From assembly GCA_964561455.1 (NCBI GenBank), contig CAZLPS010000004.1:1-64000 (forward strand): 64,000 nucleotides of DNA, given 5' to 3'. The stretch is from JABDGR01 sp964561455. Lineage in GTDB: Bacteria; Verrucomicrobiota; Verrucomicrobiia; Opitutales; JABDGR01. Positions 35,724 to 44,102 of this stretch are shown here, piece by piece. The notes beneath the pieces were generated by a model that saw only the letters and a program-made list of their open reading frames with translations, did no database searches and was not told the origin of the DNA. The translations under genes were made by a program, and so were the position numbers. Position 1 is the stretch's first letter, and every line of letters starts with the position of its first letter.

Positions 35724-36101
35724 TTACTTGCCAGCAAGCAGCTTGGGCACATCCATCTCCTTCGCGTCCTTCCACAACGATTCCAAGCGAAAATTGTCGC
35801 GCTGCTCAGGGAGGAAAAGATGCACCATGACTTCGAAGGCATCCACGACGAGCCAGCCGCTGTCCGGGCCGTATTCCGTGCCCGCGAGCGCGGCTTTTTC
35901 CTCCTCCAGCGCATCCTTGATGGCGCCGCGCAGCGCCTTGAGGTGCGGCGAGGACGTGGCGGTCGCAATAATCAAATAATTGGTTATGGACGACTGCCCG
36001 GAAACGTCCAGTACCCGCAGTTCGACTGCTTTTCTGTCGTCGAGAGCCTGACAGCAGTGCTGCAGCAAGCGCCTGGAATCAGCGGCGGTGGGAGTGGGCA
36101 T
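35724..36101 (-). CDS. rsfS: Ribosomal silencing factor RsfS
   Basis: RsfS binds ribosomal protein L14 and blocks subunit joining in starvation. The 125-residue protein has VELRVLDVSGQSSITNYLIIATATSSPHLKAL, a D.GWLVVDAFEVMVHLFLPEQRDNFRLESLW block and normal length. The start at 36101 matches the family's N-terminus. It lies directly downstream of nadD, a very widespread pairing. Confidence 0.95.
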   Translation of the reverse strand: MPTPTAADSRRLLQHCCQALDDRKAVELRVLDVSGQSSITNYLIIATATSSPHLKALRGAIKDALEEEKAALAGTEYGPDSGWLVVDAFEVMVHLFLPEQRDNFRLESLWKDAKEMDVPKLLAGK

Positions 36102-36135
36102 GGTTAAGGGCTCGCCTAGAGTATGCGAAACCAGC

Positions 36136-36813
36136 TCAGCGGTAAAGTTTCTTTTCCTCGATGCCAACGGCGACCGAACGCGGCAGCCATTCATCCACCT
36201 TGCGCCCGGCTTTAAGACGGCGGCGGATTTCCGTCGCATTGGCCGGATGTTGCACAATCGACAGGCGCCGCAGCTGCAAGACCCGCAGCAAGGCTGGCGG
36301 CGGCGCGGACGGCGCAAGGCCGGGCCGGTCAAAAACCGCGAACTCCACCATCTTCGCCAGGGCCTGGGGCTCGACCCACTGTGCCAAGTGGGCAAATTGG
36401 TCGGAACCCATGACTAAAACCATCCGCGCCCGGGGCCAGACGGCCTGCAATTGCCGCACAGTGTCCACCGTGTAACACACGCGGCCGGAGCGTACCTCGA
36501 GGTCGAGCACCTGCATTTTCGGGTTGTTCGCCTCGGCGACGGCGCGACGCACCAACTCCAACCGGTCTTCCGCCGGCGCGCCGGCGGGCGTGCTGCGGAG
36601 CGGCGCTTGAAAGGCGGGAATAAAAAAGAGGTGTTCGAGCCACAACTCGCTCAAGGCCTCCCGCGCGACAGCCATGTGCCCGAGATGAATTGGGTCGAAC
36701 ATGCCGCCATAAATGCCAATGCGGGCGTCCCCGCGGATCAATGTGGGGAACTTGACGGCTGGACCTGGGTCCGGCCGAATCGGAGCAGGCGCTGCGCCAG
36801 CAGCATTATCCAT
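36136..36813 (-). CDS. nadD: Nicotinate-nucleotide adenylyltransferase
   Basis: NadD adenylates nicotinate mononucleotide in NAD synthesis. The 225-residue protein shows the nucleotidyltransferase motif GGMFDPIHLGHMAVAREA, FIPAFQAPLR, VMGSDQFAHLAQW and a C-terminal ANATEIRRRL in place of the usual ISSTEIR. The first 30 residues are an extra Pro/Ala-rich lead. Its start codon overlaps the last 8 bases of the sigma factor gene, so the unit is sigma-nadD-rsfS-methyltransferase. Confidence 0.95.
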   Translation of the reverse strand: MDNAAGAAPAPIRPDPGPAVKFPTLIRGDARIGIYGGMFDPIHLGHMAVAREALSELWLEHLFFIPAFQAPLRSTPAGAPAEDRLELVRRAVAEANNPKMQVLDLEVRSGRVCYTVDTVRQLQAVWPRARMVLVMGSDQFAHLAQWVEPQALAKMVEFAVFDRPGLAPSAPPPALLRVLQLRRLSIVQHPANATEIRRRLKAGRKVDEWLPRSVAVGIEEKKLYR

Positions 36814-37987
36814 AGATTTCGCGGATTACGGGACGCAGGATGGAACCAAGCTTTTCCAGCGCGCGCTTCTCGCGCATGGAAACCTGTTGGTGGGAAATGC
36901 CGATGCTTTGTGCGATATTCATCAGGGTTTCGGCCTCATGGCCGGCGCCGAGGCCGTAACGGCGCACCAGAACTTCGCGCTGCTTGTCACTGAGTTGGCT
37001 GATCATATCCTGCACGATGCGCAAAACTTCCTGCCGGTTCAACAGGTCGCGCGGATTCAGCACGGATTCGTCGGGCAGCTCGCGGGAGCGCTCATCCGGC
37101 GCGGTCAATTTGTCGAGCGGCACACGAGGTTGGAGAAGGGTGCGCTCCGGGCGGGCGGGCGCGGGGGCATCGGGGGTGGATTGGTTGGCCTCGCGCAGCA
37201 ATTGCGACGCTAGATTCACGGGCACGTGCACAGGGAATCGTTCACCCAACAGGTAATTCCGGATGGCGCGGGAGACCCATTGCTGGGCATAACCGGCAAA
37301 AGGTGTTTCGCCGTCGTCCACTTTGTCCACGGCATGCAGCAAGCCCAGACAGCCTTCCTGGGCGGCGTCCGCGCGTTTGACCGGGTCATAGACCAGGCGC
37401 TGGGCCAGTTTCTCCGGCAGGTCGTGGTGGAGAATATAGAGGTGCTCCTGCGCGTCTTTGTAGCGGCGATGCTCGCGGAGAATGGCGACGCGCAACTGGC
37501 TGCTGTATTCCGGCCACCGCGCCGCGCTCATCGGCATGTCGGCATCAAAATTTGGTAATTCCGCCGAGGTTACGCCCCAATTTTCCGCCAATCGCCAAGC
37601 CCGGGAGCCCGGCATCATGCCGCGATAGTCCGACAAAACCCACAGCAGTAAATCCTTTTTCGCTTCGAGCATCATGGAATCCACCAAGGCGCGCAAACCA
37701 ATGCCACGGCGGGGCGGCGGCAGACTCAGGCGCTCCAGACCCTCCTTGAAAAACGGCTCAAATTCGGGGACGTGCAGGGCCCAAATCAAGCGCTGGCGGT
37801 AGCGAACAATGGTTTGGCGGGCAGTTCGCTCCTCCACAGAAACCGGGACATGGACCAAGGCGTCAGCGGTGGCCGACGCAGATTCGACCGCTGGCAGCGG
37901 CAAAGGAGCCGGAAGCGTATCCGGTTCCGGCGCGGGGTTTGCAGCGGGGCGAAGCTGTAAAACCGGGGTCTTGGGGCCGACTCCCAT
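36806..37987 (-). CDS. Divergent RNA polymerase sigma-70 family factor
   Basis: The 393-residue protein has an N-terminal Pro/Ala-rich region (1-50) and an unassigned helical region (50-165). Sigma region 2 spans about 170-245 (RYKDAQEHLYILHHDLPEKLAQRLVYDP, ADAAQEGCLGLLHAVDKVD, FAGYAQQWVSRAIRNYLL), followed by a region 3-like linker and region 4 (about 330-390: LSDKQREVLVRRYGLG, MNIAQSIGISHQQVSMREKRALEKL). It is not the housekeeping RpoD because region 1.2 and the classic region 2.4 are weak. It is translationally coupled to nadD. Its regulon is unknown. Confidence 0.85.
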   Translation of the reverse strand: MGVGPKTPVLQLRPAANPAPEPDTLPAPLPLPAVESASATADALVHVPVSVEERTARQTIVRYRQRLIWALHVPEFEPFFKEGLERLSLPPPRRGIGLRALVDSMMLEAKKDLLLWVLSDYRGMMPGSRAWRLAENWGVTSAELPNFDADMPMSAARWPEYSSQLRVAILREHRRYKDAQEHLYILHHDLPEKLAQRLVYDPVKRADAAQEGCLGLLHAVDKVDDGETPFAGYAQQWVSRAIRNYLLGERFPVHVPVNLASQLLREANQSTPDAPAPARPERTLLQPRVPLDKLTAPDERSRELPDESVLNPRDLLNRQEVLRIVQDMISQLSDKQREVLVRRYGLGAGHEAETLMNIAQSIGISHQQVSMREKRALEKLGSILRPVIREIYG

Positions 37988-38011
37988 ATTGAACAGCTTA
38001 AGCTTATATGG

Positions 38012-39490
38012 CTAAAAAGCAAATGGAAATTCGCTGGCAGACGGGGGAATTATCTGTAGAAGTGAGTTGCCGCTTTTACCACGGGCTACACGGATGTGCT
38101 GGATTTCACGCACCCGTGCCTTCCGTGTGATCCGTGGTTGAAAATGGAGTTGGTTTATCCCCCCGGGTGGCGGAATGGCAGACGCTGTCGACTTAAAATT
38201 GATTGGCTTAAACAGCCGTGCGGGTTCGAATCCCGCCCCGGGGACCCTTTCATCATTTGGACCATCTTGGACAACCGTGGCCAATTGTTGACTAAGCGAC
38301 TCCATCCCAGTGGCTTCTGGTTGCGTTATCTTATTCTGATATTTTTCCGGCTGGACAGTTTTGGACAGCGAATGACCGTTATGGCCGGAAAAAAGTGGTG
38401 AACTACGTGGAAGGCCGCTGGAGTCAAAAAGCAGTCCGCCCAATTTTTCAATGGCCACGTCAGTTCCCAGCTTCGTGGTGTCGGTATAGGTCCAGTTTGT
38501 CAGGTCGAGGCTCCGATGCCGGGCCAACTGCATCACCGTGCGCGGAGCCACGCCAGAAGCGTGCAGGAGGCTGATGAAGGTGCGGCGGAAGGTGTGGAAG
38601 CCCATCGGGCGCTTTAACTCGTCAAGGATGTCAATGCCCGCCTTGGTGGCGTCCTTCCGCAACGTGTCGCACTCCGCAACACCCCGGCGAAAGATTGGGT
38701 CGCTTGGCTTCCAGTGCAAAGGCCGGTGAGCTTCCAAGGCTCTGGCCAACACTGGGAAGAGGGGAATCAAGTCGGCCCGCTTGCTCTTGGTTGCCTCGGG
38801 GCGAAGCTTGAGGTGCGGATTGTCGCCGAAATGCACATCCGCCCAACGCAATTGCCGCGCCTCCTTGATGCGCAGACCGGACAGGGCAAGAAGCAGGTAG
38901 AGCAACTTCCATTTTTTGGCGACAGCCAGGAGCCGGATCAATTCATCGTTGCTGAACGCTCGCGGCCCCTCGGCATATTTCGGCTGAACCGCAAATTTAT
39001 CCACCCGCTTGAGGGGATTGGGCAGCTCGTACGCACGCTCAACCCAGTTGAGAAACACCCACGCCGCGGCAAGGTAATGGTTCAAGGTGCGCGGGGTGTA
39101 GCGCGTTTGAGTAATGCGCCAGTCGTGGAAACTCTTGGCCGTGACATCGCGCCACGTTTTCCAGCCGCACTCCTGAACCAGCGTGGGCAAGCGGTGTTCG
39201 ACTTGCCGCACATAATCCTTTGTTCGCTGCTTCTTTCGGACGTGGGCCAAGAATTCGCCGAATAGCTCCATGATTGGCCGCTGCTTGGCGAGCCGCGTGG
39301 ACCTCGCGGGAATCAGGCCTTCCGCCTCGCGTTGCGCATCCTCGTGAACCTGTTTCAGCAGCTTCTCCGCGACCTCTTTGACCGTGACATTCGGAAAGGT
39401 GACCTCGTGAATGCGCGGGTCATCCCCCACCCGGTAACGGCCCCGGTAGGCCCGGTGTTTTTCGTCCGGCTCGATTAGGAATTTTAACAT
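38012..39490 (-). CDS. Tyrosine recombinase/integrase, frame reads through tRNA-Leu
   Basis: Tyrosine integrases insert and excise elements at short identical sequences. The 492-codon frame has a SAM-like core-binding domain (about 75-165) and a catalytic domain (about 180-355). The catalytic set is visible: Arg in LSGLRIKEARQL, Lys in EATKSKRAD, HTFRRT, the second His in LARHRSL and the nucleophile Tyr in TNWTYTDTT. From codon about 416 on it translates the antisense strand of tRNA-Leu (VPGAGFEPARLF) and spacer DNA, so the last 75 residues are a product of integration. In the circular form the frame would instead continue into 44193-43994. The start at 39490 overlaps the excisionase-like gene by 7 bp. 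Confidence 0.9.
   Translation of the reverse strand: MLKFLIEPDEKHRAYRGRYRVGDDPRIHEVTFPNVTVKEVAEKLLKQVHEDAQREAEGLIPARSTRLAKQRPIMELFGEFLAHVRKKQRTKDYVRQVEHRLPTLVQECGWKTWRDVTAKSFHDWRITQTRYTPRTLNHYLAAAWVFLNWVERAYELPNPLKRVDKFAVQPKYAEGPRAFSNDELIRLLAVAKKWKLLYLLLALSGLRIKEARQLRWADVHFGDNPHLKLRPEATKSKRADLIPLFPVLARALEAHRPLHWKPSDPIFRRGVAECDTLRKDATKAGIDILDELKRPMGFHTFRRTFISLLHASGVAPRTVMQLARHRSLDLTNWTYTDTTKLGTDVAIEKLGGLLFDSSGLPRSSPLFSGHNGHSLSKTVQPEKYQNKITQPEATGMESLSQQLATVVQDGPNDERVPGAGFEPARLFKPINFKSTASAIPPPGGINQLHFQPRITRKARVREIQHIRVARGKSGNSLLQIIPPSASEFPFAF
38079..38139. repeat. CACGGAT-type repeats, inverted arms, upstream of tRNA-Leu
   Basis: A forward arm (CCACGGGCTACACGGATG) and an inverse arm (TTCCGTGTGATCCGTGG) stand between the sigma gene and tRNA-Leu. 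The promoter for the tRNA should be in or next to this repeat. Confidence 0.7.
38161..38244 (+). tRNA. tRNA-Leu (anticodon TAA), CCA not encoded; integration target
   Basis: The acceptor stem CCCCGGG pairs with CCCGGGG. The D arm reads TGGCGGAATGGCAGAC. The anticodon loop CTTAAAA gives TAA, there is a long variable arm, and the T arm is GCGGGTTCGAATCCCGC. The discriminator A is followed by CCC, so CCA must be added after transcription. The T arm and acceptor 3' strand are the target of the adjacent integrated element. Confidence 0.93.
38220..38233. other. Left attachment core (tRNA T arm)
   Basis: The 14 bases GCGGGTTCGAATCC are identical to 44193-44206. They lie in the 3' part of tRNA-Leu and inside the integrase reading frame (codons around 416-420). 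Confidence 0.65.
38382..38416. repeat. 35-bp direct repeat, left copy
   Basis: 31 of 35 bases match 44103-44137. The sequence ends ACTACGTGGAAGGCC. It lies inside the integrase gene and encodes GLPRSSPLFSG on the minus strand. Confidence 0.75.
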
Positions 39491-39693
39491 AGTTGCCTCA
39501 CTTTCGATTTTTGCACTTGTTGCTCAATGTAGGCTTGGACAAAGGACATGAGCGTAAACCACCGGCCCCTTATCTTGAAAGCTTGCAGCATGCCGCAATC
39601 TTTTTCGCGCGTCGCCGTTTTCAGGCTGACACCCAAAAATTCGGCGGCGTCCTCCAGCGGCAGCGGTTTTTCCAATGGTGATTGAGCAGTCAT
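39484..39693 (-). CDS. Excisionase-like small DNA-binding protein
   Basis: This 69-residue protein contains a helix-turn-helix of the excisionase/MerR-like type: LEDAAEFLGVSLKTATREKDCGMLQAFKIRGRWFTL, followed by a helical tail. Such proteins set recombination direction or bind the element's own promoter. It overlaps the integrase start by 7 bp and the upstream gene's stop by 4 bp, so it is translationally coupled with both. Confidence 0.75.
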   Translation of the reverse strand: MTAQSPLEKPLPLEDAAEFLGVSLKTATREKDCGMLQAFKIRGRWFTLMSFVQAYIEQQVQKSKVRQLC

Positions 39694-40400
39694 GATTTTA
39701 GTCGTTTAAAGTTTTCCATAAATTTCGGCAGGGACACTTCGCCCACGTTATATTTCTCCATTAGCCCGCTCAGCCACCAACCTACTTTGGCGCAGCTTAC
39801 TGCGCTGAATCCCCCGGCAATAATCGGCTTGAGTATATCGGCAGCAAATTTTTCGGGCGTTTCGAACCTCAATATTTTGGCGGAGGCTTGAATCTTTTCG
39901 AGTTCATACTCGCTCAGGGAAATCACCAGTTTGGCCGAACGACTTTTCTTGAGTTGAACTTCGTCCTCAATCACCAGCTTATCAAGTTCGTCGTAGCGGC
40001 TTGAATTTGCCTCGGCGATATCCGCCGCCGTCATGCCTTTTTCCTTCGCCCGCTCCTCAATATCCTTGCGCCACGAACGGCACTCGCTGACTGGCACATA
40101 CGAAAACGGGTCCTTTTTGATTGTTTTATTCTGACCGAGAAAATTTGTCCGGCGCTCAGTAACGGTAAATTCAAATACAGTCAGCTTTCCCTTTTTGACG
40201 CGTTCATGCAGAGCCGACCGAGATACCGGGCAGTAAAGATGAACCGCCCCTAAGCTAATCGTCGGACCAACTGCTGCCGTTACGGCGTCATACCAACGAC
40301 CTGCCTCCTCTTGAGAGCCGTTGCGCTGGAAAATGCGTGTACCTGGCTTGAGTTCACCCACATAGGGATGCAGGGCGGGCGATATTTCAATGTATTGCAT
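39690..40400 (-). CDS. Element protein with possible helix-turn-helix, unknown function
   Basis: This 236-residue soluble protein contains, at about residues 48-75, LGAVHLYCPVSRSALHERVKKGKLTVFEF, which resembles an excisionase-type helix-turn-helix. A charged helical region follows (WRKDIEERAKEKGMTAADIAEANSSRYDELDKL), then KLVISLSEYELEKIQASAKILRF, which looks like a ribbon-helix or coiled segment. It may be a regulator or a partner of the replication protein. It overlaps the next gene (excisionase-like) by 4 bp. Confidence 0.6.
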   Translation of the reverse strand: MQYIEISPALHPYVGELKPGTRIFQRNGSQEEAGRWYDAVTAAVGPTISLGAVHLYCPVSRSALHERVKKGKLTVFEFTVTERRTNFLGQNKTIKKDPFSYVPVSECRSWRKDIEERAKEKGMTAADIAEANSSRYDELDKLVIEDEVQLKKSRSAKLVISLSEYELEKIQASAKILRFETPEKFAADILKPIIAGGFSAVSCAKVGWWLSGLMEKYNVGEVSLPKFMENFKRLKS

Positions 40401-40488
40401 AAATTTGCCTTATTTTTTGCAAAGTACATTATGCCCAACAATTCGTCAAGTGCTATTTTGAACAGTAAAGGCTCAGGACGCCCATACA

Positions 40489-40884
40489 TCATTCTCTTAT
40501 GAAGATATAGCGAGGGAAAGATGCCGAACAGCGGCTGAGAACTTCCCCGAAGTTGGTATCTTTCGATAACCCCTCAACAAAAAGTTTTAACATTAACCAA
40601 CTAGGTGAAGGCCGGGGAAAATCCAGCGGGCCTCCAACGCTTTCGGGCTTCGCGGGTAGGTAGCTTTCGCTCAAATCCAAGGCGTCAGCTAAGGTACAAA
40701 AAAACGATTCCACAAATACTACGGTTTCCGCAGGACGACTAACCATTTCATTTCTCAGGAAGGTTACAAACTGCGCTGTCGAGTCAGCACCGTTGCAGAG
40801 AATTCGCAAGGAAACCTCAGGCGCTAAATCGAGAGAAAACGCAACCTCAACCTCACCCCTAACGTGGTTGTAGAAAATCTTCAT
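40489..40884 (-). CDS. Unknown protein coupled to the HEPN-type gene
   Basis: This 131-residue protein starts inside the stop codon of the HEPN-type gene (4-bp overlap), so the two are made together. The first half looks like beta strands (MKIFYNHVRGEVEVAFSLDL, VSLRILCNGADS), then helices (FVTFLRNEM, TVVFVESFFCTLADALDL, SWLMLKLFVEGL). No family recognised. By position it could be an antitoxin, immunity protein or cofactor for the HEPN protein. Confidence 0.6.
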   Translation of the reverse strand: MKIFYNHVRGEVEVAFSLDLAPEVSLRILCNGADSTAQFVTFLRNEMVSRPAETVVFVESFFCTLADALDLSESYLPAKPESVGGPLDFPRPSPSWLMLKLFVEGLSKDTNFGEVLSRCSASFPRYIFIRE

Positions 40885-41525
40885 ATTTTAGTCTTCTTGG
40901 TGCGACCATTTACCCGAAAGCCATGATCATAGAAAAGCTCCTCAAAAAACAATCGAGCCGTTCTTGCCATTTCAGCCACAAATTCACTTTTGATCGTGAT
41001 TGCTCCATCATCAGCAATAGAAAGCCCTTCCATCTCGAACAGCTTCCCTTGCTCCTTGCAAATACCGTACTCATGCGCAATTACGTTTCTCACGTCCCTG
41101 TATTTGACATCGAGAAGGTCGAAATACTTCCATTCAGGTGGTGGCGACAGCTTGACCTGTCCAAACGACCGCTTCATTTTGGCCAGCTTGCTATTATCAG
41201 AGCTTTTTCCGTTGGGAAGTTGAATTTTTTTACCATGTGAAGATAAAAACCTCACACGGAATCTATCCAATTCGGTTTCAATTATGCTATAAAGTAGAAG
41301 TATCAATCCATATCTAATTGAAGATGAATATGCACGCTCCCTAAATGCTTCAAATTGCATCACTTCCCCCAAATATTGGTCACAATCTAGACCCGCTTCG
41401 CGCTCCCTTTTTCGTCGCGGCAAAGCACGCATAAAATTTGAGTCCACAATTGCGTTTAGACACTTTACGTCGTCTATCAACATAAACGTATTGACCAACG
41501 ATAAACTTGTAGTGTTGAGTCGCAT
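40881..41525 (-). CDS. HEPN-type protein with RNxxxH motif, putative RNase
   Basis: This helical protein of about 214 residues (start ATG 41525; the frame is open to a TTG at 41555) contains LLDVKYRDVRNVIAHEYG. In it, Arg and His are spaced as in the HEPN RNase signature R-N-x3-H (about residues 146-151). HEPN domains are found in toxin-antitoxin, abortive infection and CRISPR-associated RNases. An earlier helix YGLILLLYSIIETELDRFRVRF fits the first HEPN helix. The gene is AT-rich relative to the flanking chromosome and coupled to the downstream 131-residue protein. Activity is inferred from this one motif and fold pattern. Confidence 0.6.
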   Translation of the reverse strand: MRLNTTSLSLVNTFMLIDDVKCLNAIVDSNFMRALPRRKREREAGLDCDQYLGEVMQFEAFRERAYSSSIRYGLILLLYSIIETELDRFRVRFLSSHGKKIQLPNGKSSDNSKLAKMKRSFGQVKLSPPPEWKYFDLLDVKYRDVRNVIAHEYGICKEQGKLFEMEGLSIADDGAITIKSEFVAEMARTARLFFEELFYDHGFRVNGRTKKTKI

Positions 41526-41574
41526 TAATCGAAAAAATAAAAGAGGAACCGACAAGTACAGTTAGTCGTTATAA

Positions 41575-42276
41575 TCAATATGTTTTATAATGTTTTGTTG
41601 CGTCTATGAAATCAAACATAAGGGCCGTAATACGAATTCCCGCAGCGCCAATCTTTTCTCGGGTCAACCTATCTGTCGAATACTTAACGAATTCTTCGCC
41701 GTACGAAATCGTCAACTTCTTAAGGCCCTCTCGAAGGCTTTGTTCGTCGGTGATACGGCCCGAAAATGCCCGAGTGAAGAGTTGCCGGAAATGATTAGCG
41801 CGACAAGCGAAGAAAAATAATATCAGCTCTACAAAATCAACCTCGATGTCTTGCAAAGATGGCACATTTAGGTCCGCATTTTTAAAATGTTTATTGAATT
41901 CGTTATATGCAATTTGAATCTCAATATCGCTAAGTAAATAATCACCAAGGCGCACTTTCCCTTGTTGGGGGAAAATCTGTTCCAAAAATACGGCGATCAT
42001 GTCACTCGTAAATGCAAGCACGTCGGACCTTCCGTAAAAATTGGTAATCATATGGCAATGGAAAATGGTAAATGGAAGTATCTGGTAGGCCACGGCGAAT
42101 CTTATTTGCTCACTTCTCGAATCGCATACCACTCCCTCAAGATAATCACGTAAATCCGGGCGATCGAAGTGGCCCGCAATCACATTTCCCAGAGCCTTCA
42201 TCAACTCTGGGGGGACATTCGGGTATTTTACGGACATTCGCCACCCTTCCATAAACGCTTTATTCTCTTCACTCAT
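41575..42276 (-). CDS. Unknown helical protein of the mobile element
   Basis: This is a 233-residue protein from ATG 42276 (frame open to 42339). It is helical, with aromatic-rich segments (FHCHMITNFYGRSDVLAFTSDMIAVFLEQIF) and an acidic stretch (LNVPSLQDIEVDFVELILFFFACRANHF) that is hydrophobic but not clearly a membrane helix. It lies 49 bp upstream of the HEPN-type gene, in the same AT-rich block, and may belong to the same functional module. I recognise no family. Confidence 0.55.
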   Translation of the reverse strand: MSEENKAFMEGWRMSVKYPNVPPELMKALGNVIAGHFDRPDLRDYLEGVVCDSRSEQIRFAVAYQILPFTIFHCHMITNFYGRSDVLAFTSDMIAVFLEQIFPQQGKVRLGDYLLSDIEIQIAYNEFNKHFKNADLNVPSLQDIEVDFVELILFFFACRANHFRQLFTRAFSGRITDEQSLREGLKKLTISYGEEFVKYSTDRLTREKIGAAGIRITALMFDFIDATKHYKTY

Positions 42277-42504
42277 AAGTTTGTACGAAAATGTTTTCGA
42301 ATTAGGTTCGGGACCTGCCCTCAAGCTTTTTAGCCCCATTCACAGTGGCCAGTAAAGAATAAACATCCGATTTAGGAGCAGCTCCATTCGGGAAAGATTC
42401 ATAGGCAGCTTAAGATTCCGATTAGCAGTAAAATCGAAGCGCGGTGGAAATTACATGCTTTCTTCTCGCATCGAATTTCGATGCGTGGCCGCGCGGATTG
42501 GCTG

Positions 42505-43776
42505 TCAGGCTTCGACCTCGCCCTCAGGCCGCGCTGTATTGCGCTCCGCGCCGTGCATTCGTCGCCGTAAGGGCTCATGCTGAGGTGCTTCGCGAAATGG
42601 CAAACCGACACCCCGCTCCAAGACGATGATGGGCAACTCGGTTTTGAGCCAGTCGGCAAAATGCTCATCACTGCCGGTCAATGCCTCTCGGTATCTCCAC
42701 TGCCATTTCTTGCCGAGGTGGGATTGAACGTCCTCCTCTTCCCGCCCGCCCAGTGCCGCAAGAAGGGCGTCACAGTGCTCCCGCCATTTGCGACGAGGCC
42801 CACCCGTGCCATAGACACCCGTTTTTTTGTTCTCCGTAAAGTTGGCGAAGGCAAAGCCGTTGACCTGGAGGCGACGAATCTTTGTGCGCCGGGACCACTC
42901 CACCCGCCGGCAGCCCTTCCATTCGTCCTTCCGCACCTGCAAGCCGGCGTCGAGGTAATGGCCCACATACTTGGCGATGGCCTCCCCCACCGACCGAATC
43001 GGCAGGAATTCCGACCGCCCGAGTTTGTATTTCGGCAGCACCCGGCGCAGGTATCCCCATTTCTTGCGGGTCTGCTCCGCCGCACTGGCGACATACCGCG
43101 CCGTCAGTTCCCTATGTTTTGGGGTGCGTCCATTGCATTTGAACTCCCACGAGGCCCCAAGGGACGCCTCCCAATCGAACTTGTCCGGCTCCATGTTCCA
43201 CCGCACCGCCACGACGAAATGATAGTGCGGCCTGCCGTTTTCCTGCGGCTCCAGCACCCGGCCATAGTCCACGATGAATCCGCCATGATTGGCCAAAAAG
43301 CTGTTCCAGCGCAGGGCAAACTCCCTCGGGCTGCATTCATCCGGCGAAGTGATAGTCCAGAACGCGCAATGGTCCCGACCATAACAGTTGACGAAATCCT
43401 TGAGGTTTTCGATCAACGCGAAGCAGGTCTTGCGGTCCCGGCTGGACGCCGCGCTGATTCGCTTTTGATAACCGCCGTCGTCCTCCGTCCACTTGGTGCC
43501 GTAAATATCCGTTTTGAGCTCCACCATCCGGCCAGTGGGGATTTCCATCTCGTAAGGCTCGTCCTCGTAGTGACCATTGACGGCCTCGACGATGACAGTT
43601 TCCGTTTCCTGCACAAAGAGGGGCGTTTCCCGCTCCTGAAAACGGTAGCCTTTCGACTTGGGAGGAATGGAATTGTTTATTCTTAGACAAGGAAGGCCGT
43701 CGGGGGCCGGTGCCGCCGCTGGCGCGGCGGCGCTCGGCCCGACGACGGCCAATCCGACAGGAGGCTTTGTTTTCAT
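42505..43776 (-). CDS. HUH-type rolling-circle replication initiator (Rep)
   Basis: Rep proteins nick the origin through an active-site Tyr to start rolling-circle replication. The 423-residue protein has motif 1 AFWTITSPDECSPREF (about 138-153), the metal-binding HUH motif GRPHYHFVVAV (His184, His186) and motif 3 EAIAKYVGHYLDAG (Tyr270 and Tyr274 with a preceding Lys). The N-terminal 130 residues and the Arg-rich C-terminus are unassigned. It starts within the stop of the 74-residue gene. An origin should lie within the element; I did not find a convincing nick-site hairpin. Confidence 0.85.
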   Translation of the reverse strand: MKTKPPVGLAVVGPSAAAPAAAPAPDGLPCLRINNSIPPKSKGYRFQERETPLFVQETETVIVEAVNGHYEDEPYEMEIPTGRMVELKTDIYGTKWTEDDGGYQKRISAASSRDRKTCFALIENLKDFVNCYGRDHCAFWTITSPDECSPREFALRWNSFLANHGGFIVDYGRVLEPQENGRPHYHFVVAVRWNMEPDKFDWEASLGASWEFKCNGRTPKHRELTARYVASAAEQTRKKWGYLRRVLPKYKLGRSEFLPIRSVGEAIAKYVGHYLDAGLQVRKDEWKGCRRVEWSRRTKIRRLQVNGFAFANFTENKKTGVYGTGGPRRKWREHCDALLAALGGREEEDVQSHLGKKWQWRYREALTGSDEHFADWLKTELPIIVLERGVGLPFREAPQHEPLRRRMHGAERNTARPEGEVEA

Positions 43777-43997
43777 GGCTGCCCCCGTCGTTGGGCGACC
43801 AGTTCACGCCAAGCTTGAATCAGCCTTAGCTTCTCCAGGAACGTCTCTTTGTGAATTCCGCCCTCGACCCGTTCCAACGAATCCAAAAGGGCGCTTTGCC
43901 GGGGCGTGCTCAGGCGAATGCTCAGGGCTTCCAATCGCGCCTTTTCGTCCACCCGCGCCGCTTTGTCATCCTGACCGCTAAAGTTTTCTGCGCTCAT
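43773..43997 (-). CDS. 74-residue protein upstream of and coupled to Rep
   Basis: A highly charged, helical small protein (KAARVDEKARLEALSIRLS, ALLDSLERVEGGIHKETFLEKLRLIQAWRELV). Its stop overlaps the Rep start by 4 bp, and its own start overlaps the stop of the detached integrase segment. It could be a copy-number regulator or Rep partner; no family recognised. Confidence 0.65.
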   Translation of the reverse strand: MSAENFSGQDDKAARVDEKARLEALSIRLSTPRQSALLDSLERVEGGIHKETFLEKLRLIQAWRELVAQRRGQP

Positions 43998-44102
43998 GGC
44001 TGGCCCCCTCTCGCGGTTTCAACCAGCGCAAGGATGGCCGATCGCACGCGCCCGGACAGATTGCCCCACGCGAGGACAACTTTTGCCACGTCCTCCCCCG
44101 GC

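Noticed and set aside
35710..35968. N-terminal extension of the O-methyltransferase
   Set aside because: The extra 86 codons lie over rsfS in another frame and are Arg-rich, as expected for an out-of-frame reading of a GC-rich gene.
38012..38233. C-terminal 75 residues of the integrase as genuine protein domain
   Set aside because: They are the translation of antisense tRNA-Leu and of spacer repeats (VPGAGFEPARLF and onward), an effect of integration rather than a conserved domain.
42399..42504. Rolling-circle origin next to rep
   Set aside because: I looked for a hairpin with a conserved nick sequence downstream of rep and did not see a convincing one.
42577..43686. Long plus-strand frame opposite rep
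   Set aside because: A shadow of the rep gene; the HUH motifs are on the minus strand and the plus frame shows no domain.
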